A stretch of DNA of 64,000 bases from Bradyrhizobium sp. 149 (GTDB lineage: Bacteria > Pseudomonadota > Alphaproteobacteria > Rhizobiales > Xanthobacteraceae): assembly GCF_023073915.1 (NCBI RefSeq), contig NZ_JADPKK010000013.1, forward strand, positions 62,001 to 126,000, given 5' to 3'. The translations under genes were made by a program, and so were the position numbers. Below are positions 36,701-40,458 of this stretch, piece after piece. Every line of letters starts with the position of its first letter. Within the stretch, counting starts at the first letter, position 1. Below the pieces are notes generated by a model. The model was given only the letters and a program-made list of their open reading frames with translations, made no database searches and was not told the origin of the DNA.

Positions 36701-38298
36701 ATGCCGGGGACCGACTCGCCGACAAGCGCGAAAGTCGAAGCGAGCGAGCTCGTGAAGCTCGCGACCGCCGTGGAGCTCGCGCTGATCGAGATCGCGCCGC
36801 CGGTGATCGTGCCGTCAACGGTGATGCCCGTGGTCGCATGCGCGTGGCCGGACATCAGGGTCTGGCTCGCCGTCGCGGCCAGCGTGACATTGCCGCTGGT
36901 GTAGCTAGTTCCACCAGTATTGATCGCCTGGGCGAGAATTTGCGCTCCGTTGACGATGCTGATGGTCGGCGCGTCGATCTCGACATTGATCGCGTTGCCG
37001 ACGGAATGAGTCTTGGTGGCGTCGAGATTGCGGGCATCGATCACGGCATGCGCGGCCAGCGTGACCGAATTGTCGGCCTGAACCAGATAGGTGCCACCAG
37101 CACTCAGCGCCGCGATGGCGTTGGCGACGGAAGTGTTCCCGAGGGTTACGCCGGTGTCGCCCTGGCTGCTGTCGCCGATCACCACGTCGGTCGGGTCGAT
37201 CAGCAGCGTGCCGGCCCGGCCGTTGGGTGCGGCGAGGTTGATGGTAACGCCGCTGCCCACGTCAATGACGCCGTTTCCGCTCAGCTCGACCAGGCCCGCA
37301 TTGCCGGTTTTCGAGCTGGCATTGATCTTTGCGCCGCTCTTCACGGTCACGTCGTTGCCGGCCTTGACGAGGACGCCGCCGGCATCTGCAGTCTTGCTCG
37401 CCGTGCTCAACCGCGCATTCTTGCCGAGTTCGGCTTTGTTGCCGGCCACAACCGTGATGTTGCTCGGCATCGTGGCCTTGCTGCGCGCGGTGAGCCGTCC
37501 ATTGACGCTGGCGTTGTTGACCGCACCGATGTGGAGCGAGCCGTTACGCACGGTAATCGCGGCGGCGCTCCGCAGCCCCTTGGAATTGACCGAGGCTGCG
37601 AACTTCGCGGCGTGATCGAGATTGGCAATGTCGCGCTGGCTGGCGCCACCGCCAACGAAGACGTTCTGCCCGGTCAGGCGGACACCATCTATGGCGTTAA
37701 CGTGGCCGTAAATCCGGATATTGCCATCAGGCGAGACTGGAAACGACCCCGCCATCAGATTGCCTACCGCCGAGCCGTTGATCTGTCCCCCCGCACCGAT
37801 CAGACTGTCGGTGAACTCGCGCGTCGGCGTCGAGACGTTGAGGCTGCCGACATTGACCGTGCCGCTGCGGCCGACCACGAAACCCTTAGGATCGGCGAAA
37901 TAGACGTTACCGCCGATCGCCCCGTTCATATAGGAATTAAGCGTGCCGTTGATGTAGACCGGCGCGTCGCGAACGATATTGACGAGATTTTGCGTGCCGG
38001 TCGGCAGTTGCAAATTGACGGTGTTGCCCTGCCCGACGCTGAACTGCGAGAACGAGTTGAAGGCATTGTTGCCAGAGACGGTCGACGTCGTGACGTTGGT
38101 TACGCTGCCGGACGTCTGGAGGCTGGTTCCGGTGCGGCCATCCGGGGTGATCGCGTTCGCCGGCTGTGCCTGCAGGCGGACACTGAAGACCGGCAGGAAG
38201 ACCATCTGCATCGCGCAGAGCAGTGACATCGAACGGAAACGCGCAAGTCCCCGCAGCGTCAGCTCGTCATTGTCTCGCCTTGCAGGCCGTCGGCGCAT
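21775..38298 (-). CDS. Giant TpsA exoprotein, filamentous hemagglutinin / LktA-type adhesin
   Basis: An uninterrupted 5507-codon frame. The N-terminus is long and charged (residues 1-23) before a hydrophobic core and a likely cleavage after PANA (residue 49), like the extended signal peptides of TpsA proteins. A TPS secretion domain follows, with NAFNSFSQFSVGQGNTVNL (78-96) and NVYFADPKGFVVGRSGTVNV (131-150), the latter replacing the NPNG block and typical of leukotoxin LktA-family filamentous adhesins. The rest is Ala/Gly/Ser/Thr/Asn-rich beta-helix-like sequence, with a three-unit tandem repeat near residues 4944-5280. There is no VENN motif or recognisable C-terminal toxin, so adhesion or biofilm is more likely than contact inhibition. 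GAGGA precedes the ATG. Confidence 0.93.
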   Translation of the reverse strand: MRRRPARRDNDELTLRGLARFRSMSLLCAMQMVFLPVFSVRLQAQPANAITPDGRTGTSLQTSGSVTNVTTSTVSGNNAFNSFSQFSVGQGNTVNLQLPTGTQNLVNIVRDAPVYINGTLNSYMNGAIGGNVYFADPKGFVVGRSGTVNVGSLNVSTPTREFTDSLIGAGGQINGSAVGNLMAGSFPVSPDGNIRIYGHVNAIDGVRLTGQNVFVGGGASQRDIANLDHAAKFAASVNSKGLRSAAAITVRNGSLHIGAVNNASVNGRLTARSKATMPSNITVVAGNKAELGKNARLSTASKTADAGGVLVKAGNDVTVKSGAKINASSKTGNAGLVELSGNGVIDVGSGVTINLAAPNGRAGTLLIDPTDVVIGDSSQGDTGVTLGNTSVANAIAALSAGGTYLVQADNSVTLAAHAVIDARNLDATKTHSVGNAINVEIDAPTISIVNGAQILAQAINTGGTSYTSGNVTLAATASQTLMSGHAHATTGITVDGTITGGAISISASSTAVASFTSSLASTFALVGESVPGMILGLNGGYVAASATATVNINGHANISGSGNVSISAYGSERAEDPVIASSLLGASPVGAAVVVGNIAGNVTTNVASNATISAGGSLGIKATNDATMNVTAVSMTSSAVLVATVAYSTASVTTAANIATGAHLSVGTASGSTGGFALRALNNNSFSTSATSVGLDNPALNGGVGGAVAISNVNTSATATLGSSLGSSTSNRMNGSVTVEATSNTTSNSTTSSTITGTPALIAGLQGALVVGTMNPNLFSQQFSTLFTADLNLKASAALSIANSTQSATAAIAQNPSGGAPSIYTSGNVAVISNVIDVGVRSIATASAISSSPVDGQSTAVAAAVAWGDFTHNSNAYIGAGTLINAPEIGVSANTYLPITNTWLQWASLTDVLRHLNGNLGVGGSILTSYANATADAGDTVGIAGSLNNFMVHNNTTAWVATGASLTATCTVASCGNGAWTAALDSGATQAFDATLAITASAYSASIDAAGNVGTLGLLPGNTSGGSSLGGALNLVQFWSNTIAGVASGASIGATDNISITATTTDQFFGVAPTSGKAAGALALNGITSIALVNNTTHASIGIGATVSAPTVNVLAQQDLSMLSVAGAVSAGGNSAVGLAVAYLGATTDTAAYVGDNRNDVRQGAFNADDPFSGNGSGNGSVTADHLAISATTAGRITAASIAAAISEPSVSDFGTKAGAVGAAATGGGGGISTALAKIGSSSGASGDGFTIDLAGSSSISDVSLGTTASITGVTINRYSPSPTATLVVQALNNTILSNGSGGAAANLAGGAGSSSVAIDGTIAAAISNNATQAFISNSTVNNQQSVTVQAMNGGSEMVVAIGLAAATQSNAASIALSVGIITDSAHAYIENSTIAGGSTGVQRALEVDAYQTSNIAIGGGSLYVSGGQGGFGVAMTYASIGDPSGGKATDAHIKSTSISNYDTLLVLADNASVIAAGAASAGVGSNGLSGSIVVDEITSTTTAYISSNSTVNINVGRVTVLADSGAVSDLDTALGNLVRKSNNNHLASDTCTAASGNGTQNCIDFSAAALNDGTANGPGASIISVAGIIQAGKNNVGASMVYDTIATTRSAYIANVLLTAGVNGDVRVSALDTTKIQSVTIGFGLATGQFAGVGGMTISSIANIVSAAIGNNLSSASQSAITAKNISVTATDNSSITGAAAVAGASTQGSAAGLALVYSSIANDVSAGVTGSKLTASGNVAVNANSDASISTVAVGIAISSQIGLAGSVATNLMGTNVTASVAGGADVTANNNVAVIAGNNDKAGVFAGAVSISKGAAGGAGSMVTNKITGTTAAYISGTTTKVDALGTSTSDVLSVNSGTLAHAIDLGGFSAPTDTTPDLSETQDSVRGLAVVASSHQAVVTNVATLSAGSGISIMINPITNVMSGFTKAYIDGAAIDTRLASSTLYPQIDVAASSFSYSGAFGAGVVPPTGNGGGGATILSTTMSRDTEAYITNASVGGVQSASATVGAVTVKANAEQDASSIAVGFGTGSVGLNVFVATTEAYVDGGSLTASSLAVDAYDATGIASANGSGAYGSQAAIGAAFLVQVSANRTEAYVGDEFHYQGNGAAHTTAVNLSGALDVEATTKNRFQAYSIGGALSTGTAAIAGMANIEIANNTTIAGVYDTTLQSPTGGAAGAVTINATEDVAIKEIAGALSIAASGSGVGVGAAANVIVFKSQTIAESRNSNLNSSGAIDVGALSTKEVLSYAVTAGIGGSVGIGASVGVIIIGTNTADPDTQGEQTGQLNQGNNGTIASVNAGTNSSHGSDAVASGTSGNPSNASATSTYDVSTVLTGGNDGVTAQIAGGNVTGTQVNVAATSANATKMFLLGAGFAKNVGIGAGIGYTSVNSSVLANLSAIVAAPSVTVAARVKDADTGPYSGKTVDSEAIAGGAALYFGADAAVAVGDVANTVTAQLGGSVTGTGGTGVAVMAMDSSTQSVTAGGGTGGLAAIGVSIATTGRSSSVAAKVLSNATVNSSTLAVGAAEAGAMSASATAVAGGIVAGDGAVATAKENSTVLAEIGSSSSITTSATGAGTLVSASITPNLSSRAIGVAVGGGAIGVSVAESTVTATVTADVGDNSTFSGGALGVTAMALVPTGGTTTYAWSLAGGGGSLIGAQGSYAKASENATVSAYGGTGIHLPNADVVIAAENDSSQYAESTGLSTGFLAIGATIAQVSSSAHTHAYLGADAVTTASNTGVLQITATGTDTNVASAIVGAGGTYAGAAAVATTSTTAVTDAMLYGEATDNTLYFGGLNIKAKHTTNYAGSGDAYQASAAGASGGSAQNDVTSTTTAEIGTHLIVNSAGGDMVVIANDVVNQAGGGARSGSGGVFAGAAALSKSRVTQTVTTNIDAGTILSLNADPKTTTGAINIEAYNTLSTTDTVNLSAAGLFAGGGAQSDMTANATLAVNIQARELFSAGNIYIGSASRMAANNYANASLYGAVGGVGASTNAWVHARQTVNVGGSSTVEAWGKINIAAGLAGDGSIYSSVAANATTVVYNNTVVPISGLYRGTANADDDTSLTLAIGSKVLGAKDISLTATPGQVTASGLGSNYNPYLEIFSAKNSDNHSNDNSGGTGNVALNGLVVAGIHNDETITIALGATTPTLSTTSTYDPLSLEYVSDVNHFNPVMSWNHQKIQYTIVGGFNPYQTILAQLVSLSGLTTTQVQTALAAPQPSITFGGTDPTGDVQRQINTLIQQAPFAANASGNAFAFGDILVSAGNVSILAQSLSGAGGAGLVAPSVIARSSPMIKIENQGLDFVALSNLTITNVTGGLVTHPQVDPGSSSNVTFTSNNSATPIIDISAVYNRKDPNTGLGVDQNGNTLTRTPDIYFDGVVTNENGLLKITNNLGNVVASQTFDAATIQMVVPNGSFTFNGGVGSIFSSNHDVASQWANTEYKPADNDTLTAVMAATTYLGAYGAYDSGVHIASGGNHPYFYYCCASGSEGVAGTASNSTIFTARLLDLFYDGVSLYSAIFLPMGSGAPGNGNPNAGSTPSASTLATIEGPTTQAITTAPWERHTYDGQGVYSGSSPFNCAGCSAYFQVINTQADVITPKTANTATNPPANAPFIIGKAIILSASVLNINGTIQSGSSSNYSVNIGTGALNAINALKADSTAFGQAQTNAQHGSYVDLTQYLSKVSGSDVQVGARYNAATDQILLNGVVQGSGGYVYLNGKIISTSTDGTPQGNIVVNGGAGTITVNNSTGIQLVTNTINTGVSAASVIEIVDQLKAQTTWYVYNPAAPGGQQVSTYRTNSVNASQYDASMLAGTSGTAGLQYATRANMYYQWVDTATLDRPTTSTQFDYGWHYTSRDPNSGSSFVRTTSLVSDVQQVVNGATTGQLQSTNYQEVVTATGSAHGGGGNTHPEKCCGADGQYNWYQEIFDHLTLTLTNTVKASNPINIQFNGGGTSTVAVTSNSGIVVNGPINNLQGTTSVVATGASSAITVGANANNPVISGTSVTLSAAGGIGSIGAGGAPVSVQVYGGSLTANSIDHDIAIAAVGSLSINQVKANSTVAGNAPQGSVFISATGDINSASAYSVANPVVVGKNIEIRSTGGAIGAVTGVSNGATVLTNVNPLVIQATGTRLVDGSVDGGILNSYSTTGTYIVQSKGDLRLGTVESKSGPVFLEAAASDGAQARILNGLSSGGLTAEQSAHLADVWTSLDLLSGNGATAAVNSYQTMVTAAYNDYFQLKNIAFANGNAYSPNSVGLTVLRAQVAAKLGIDPSAVSTTDMKNEATTRFLQDQFLLGMIDTVQVKASLTTLLGTAPSDPLATLFGSTLSSNLFAKLFDGVATGQQLMPSNTALQTALATYSSSYAYTLASTEKLYGMITAGSQWTQSQLAYTVSSSAVGAPPPPISEDVAANIKASQVMLYTPNGSVGQLAAPQTFTFTSANASSLTAAQKGLLASAGPGQLVVNASTDATTGVVTYNVTLSQQSLVILDDPAAVTAKALSEVYLGSKNSLVLGGIAAATYGPIAAAQANGIQITGRGDVKLDAVSSISAGVSGVPVISGDIPNLSLIAEHGNIGGAGAAGSNPAANANAIQIAFTNPATDHLDQVSSGLGVYVKQTTGDLVLGNVSATGAIQLAATGSIYAEGGTSFADRTAVHIVGADLDLRAGGDISFNGSTFQPLQVQLSGALTGSAVGDLSILAAAHDLAVGATGTYGMLTAGGTLTLNVPHGAISLNADVSSVGLMQLLANGTVTFAAGTSAAPVVASSSSGGVTLVAASLSMGAYAAVDAAGVISVTTTADATIGQLNSSLSYAAASNAPSVVVTAGGVASLGAIIDNGDGQTKIVASGAGAEIALGASNGIGSAAGRFVLSAARLSASTSAGVIYLNALSDTEASLLSAVKGSVNIMGTDGLTLDQVLAGTGTGASGSFSAVANNGSIVIGTADSSGSQTVHASQNVTFKSLAATGNSGDIGNITVTADNGFILAQTVASGGATTLGSVSANGSATLLAATTVTGNTLAATTGAGLLTAGGPINWSVLNAGTTLGATAGQGSIDFKTAQSGGTQTIHAHDNVTFNALTATGINGDAGSINVNADSGFILAQTVTSGGVPTLGSVSANGSARLIAAGTNTGHNLTATTGNAVLSGTVVHWDNLTARDTLGVTATVGVITVGTAISGGTQTLHAVDDIVFSQLTTMGIPGDAGDIDLRSDAGSIRGGSISANGDTHFASAGSVSLDRIRGNTVKLSSPGDLTIGFVSVVKELDLAADTINVNGEQIRSTPSIPLIMNVTGYNGGTATSANVSIDPDSIIINQFRVVDANFWTDAHAVSILNGYAPGQLMLTTATQQVLLNNRTPAPSSWPTLQLYQPGGVFTMSQVGSANVSNAYVVFYTGDVSATVTNYGPTHTCCNDFTGASMIRNISVDGEGSESIETWLAKKDGGTFYLLGLSGQARLDALLTPRPVETVGTGPAVNIEGLIDMRKLRRQGQHIGRPGWKDASVEMAKPAVGRLAQAW
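22440..23469 (-). repeat. Three tandem ~115-residue repeats inside TpsA
   Basis: Unit 1 (23125-23469, 345 bases, from residue 4944) and unit 2 (22783-23124, 342 bases, from residue 5059) each begin with GSQTVHA or GTQTIHA, then VTF, GFILAQTV and TLGSVSANGSA. A third, degenerate unit starts at 22782 with GTQTLHAVDDIVF, keeps GDAGDID and SISANG, and fades by about 22440. The spacing of 345 and 342 bases was measured from the glycine codons. The copies differ at many third bases, so the duplication is not recent. Confidence 0.88.
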
Positions 38299-38369
38299 TT
38301 CAGATCCTCATCAGCGGCATTGGCGCCGATCCACAATCGGGTGGGAGAATGTCGTGGAAGCGTCCGGCA

Positions 38370-39131
38370 TCAGAACTGGCCGGGCGGCAGCTTGAAGATG
38401 TCCGGGCTCTTGGCGTCGGCCACGTAGAACAGCAGCAGGCTGGTCGGCGTCAGCACACGCTGGTTGTTGTCCCTGTTCTCGAATGTGCCCTGGAGAAGCA
38501 GGATGACCGAGCGATCCTTGGCGTCACTACCGCGGAACATCACGATGCCGCCGTTGACGGGCATGTTGACCGCGATGGAGTCGGGCTTGAAGCCCTCGCT
38601 GAGGAAATGGGCCCGCAGGATGTTGGCGTTGGAGAACAGCTTCTCCGGCGTGATCGCCGCGTCGCTGCCCTTCGACCAGACTGCGCCGATCTGGATCAGC
38701 GACTTGGACTTGTAGCCGAACACATAGGAGAGCTCGGCGGTGCCGCCGTTCGGCAACAGCTCGGGCGCTGAATACAGCAGGCTGTGCGTCAGCTCGGACG
38801 CATTGTCCTGTGCCTTGACGGCGTCGGGCTTTGCGCCGAAATCCTTGGCTATCGCCGCGCGCACGTCGGCCTCGTTCATCCCGAACTTGGCGGAGCGGAA
38901 GCCGTCGATCGCCTTGGACTTGTCATCTGGCGACGATGTCTCCGCGGCGGCTGCCGACGTCGCGCCGGCAGCGACCGGCGTACCGGCTGCTGCGGGAGCA
39001 GTACCGGCAGCATTGGCTTTCGATGCCGGCGCAGCTTTCTGCTTCGGCACGGCGCCCTGGGCCGCAAGGGGCCCGGCCGCGACAGAGGTGAGCAGGCCAA
39101 CGAGGGTCGGAACGAGATAAATTTTGCGCAT
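38370..39131 (-). CDS. Secreted protein of unknown function upstream of tpsA
   Basis: A 253-residue protein with a signal peptide (MRKIYLVPTLVGLLTSVAAG, cleavage near AAQG), a low-complexity Ala/Pro/Thr linker (residues about 25-65), and a C-terminal domain beginning DGFRSAKFGMNEADVRAAIA, then AELSYVFGYKSKSLIQIGAVW and RSVILLLQGTFEN. I recognise no characterised family. It ends 71 bases before the tpsA start on the same strand, so an accessory role in making or displaying TpsA is a guess from position. Confidence 0.75.
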   Translation of the reverse strand: MRKIYLVPTLVGLLTSVAAGPLAAQGAVPKQKAAPASKANAAGTAPAAAGTPVAAGATSAAAAETSSPDDKSKAIDGFRSAKFGMNEADVRAAIAKDFGAKPDAVKAQDNASELTHSLLYSAPELLPNGGTAELSYVFGYKSKSLIQIGAVWSKGSDAAITPEKLFSNANILRAHFLSEGFKPDSIAVNMPVNGGIVMFRGSDAKDRSVILLLQGTFENRDNNQRVLTPTSLLLFYVADAKSPDIFKLPPGQF

Positions 39132-39426
39132 CGAAAACCTTCGGAAAAAACTTGAAACAACGCTTCAAAAATCGACAACTCCGAAATCGGCTTCCCCGAA
39201 CCGTCATCACAACCGTGACCGAGAATGTTGCAACGCCGCAATGCGTTACAAGGTGTCACGAAGTAGGCAAGGCTCGAAACAGCGACTCTTGGGCGGCGTA
39301 GGAATACGGTATCCGGCTGCCAAACGCTGCGAATGAGCATTCATAAACGCATTTTTTCATCAATTGTGGATACCCGCCGTTCGCGCTAAGCATCGGTCTA
39401 GGGCAAGCCATCATGCAAAGGGTTTC
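39132..39426. other. Intergenic region between two divergent genes
   Basis: This 295-base gap is markedly more AT-rich than its surroundings and must carry promoters for the tps operon (minus) and the binding-protein/kinase pair (plus). I saw a weak dyad, CTTGAA-N7-TTCAA, around 39149-39166, but no convincing sigma-70 hexamer pair in either direction and no additional gene. Confidence 0.5.
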
Positions 39427-40458
39427 ATGACCGAACGGCCTTCCGCTCTCGCGGTCGATCGCCGCGGGTTCATTCGCCTTGCGAGCACAACCGCTGCTGG
39501 CTGGCTGGCGCTCGGCGCAACATCGGATCGCGTGCGGGTCGTGGCATCGCTGACGGCATTGCCGCTCGACGACGAATTGACCAGAAGAAGCATGATCGAC
39601 AGCCCGACCTCTCGCCTGGGTGGTCTCATCGTGGGCTTGAGGCAGCGAGGTTGGGTCGAAGGCGTCAATTTCCGCTTCGAGCTCCGTTCGACCTTCGGCG
39701 CTCCGGATAGACTGAAAACCGCGGTTCAGGAATTGCTCGCGCTCAAGCCGGACGTGATCCTGACCGGCTCGACGATCGAAACCGCAGCAGTCCTGGAAGC
39801 CACCCAAACCATTCCGATCGTGTTCGCGACCGCCAACGATCCCGTCGGCAACGGCTTCGTCGAAAGTCTCGTCCATCCCGGCGGCAACGTGACCGGCTTC
39901 ACCAACAGCAGCGCCGAGATGGGCGGCAAATGGCTTCAGCTCATCCGGGAGGCCGTGCCGGATCTTGCGCGCGTCGGTATCCTGTACAACCCGGCGACCA
40001 CACCTCGCGGCGGCCGCTTCTTCCTCGATTCCATCGAGCAAGAGGCAGCACTTGCCGGCGTGTCCGTGGTCCCCGCCCCCGTCAGCGCGCCAACGGACAT
40101 CGACGAAGCCGTCAGGCCCTTTTCCAAGGCGCCCAAGGCGGCGATGATTGCGCTGGTCGACAGCTTCCTCGTGGTCCACCGCCAGGTGGCGGTGGCCGCG
40201 GCGGCCAAATATCGCGTGCCCACGATTTACCCGTTCTATTATTTCATGGATGCGGGCGGACTGATGAGCTACGGGCCGACGCTCGAAGTGCGCTCGGCTG
40301 ATTATGTCGATCTCATCCTGCGCGGCACCAAGGCCGGCGATCTGCCGGTGCAATCCCCGCGGAAATACGAGCTCCTGATCAACCGCACGGTCGCCCGCGC
40401 GCTGGATTTGACAATCCCGTTCACGCTGCTCGCGCGCGCCGACGAGATCCGCGAGTGA
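39427..40458 (+). CDS. ABC-type periplasmic substrate-binding protein, Tat signal, without transporter genes
   Basis: A 343-residue protein of the TrpX-like ABC_sub_bind family (class-B periplasmic fold): GLIVGLRQRGWVEGVNFRFE, LKPDVILTGSTIETAAVL, IPIVFATANDPVGNGFVESL, HPGGNVTGFTNSSAEMGGKW, and RVGILYNPATTP. The N-terminus has a twin-arginine motif, DRRGFIRLAST, before a hydrophobic segment, so export is probably Tat-dependent. I chose ATG 39427, preceded by AAAGGG; an upstream start at 39364 adds no recognisable sequence. The stop overlaps the GTG of the next gene, a hybrid histidine kinase. No permease or ATPase lies beside it, which suggests that it presents a ligand to that kinase. Confidence 0.85.
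   Translation: MTERPSALAVDRRGFIRLASTTAAGWLALGATSDRVRVVASLTALPLDDELTRRSMIDSPTSRLGGLIVGLRQRGWVEGVNFRFELRSTFGAPDRLKTAVQELLALKPDVILTGSTIETAAVLEATQTIPIVFATANDPVGNGFVESLVHPGGNVTGFTNSSAEMGGKWLQLIREAVPDLARVGILYNPATTPRGGRFFLDSIEQEAALAGVSVVPAPVSAPTDIDEAVRPFSKAPKAAMIALVDSFLVVHRQVAVAAAAKYRVPTIYPFYYFMDAGGLMSYGPTLEVRSADYVDLILRGTKAGDLPVQSPRKYELLINRTVARALDLTIPFTLLARADEIRE

Noticed and set aside
28330..38226. Plus-strand open frames of 602 codons (28330-30138) and 638 codons (36310-38226)
   Set aside because: Both are antisense to tpsA and mirror its Ala/Gly/Thr-rich codons as Arg/Asp/Gly-rich sequence. No start signals or family features.
21775..38298. Contact-dependent inhibition (CdiA/CdiI) interpretation of tpsA
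   Set aside because: No VENN-type motif, no C-terminal toxin domain and no small immunity gene between tpsA and tpsB; the genes overlap directly.
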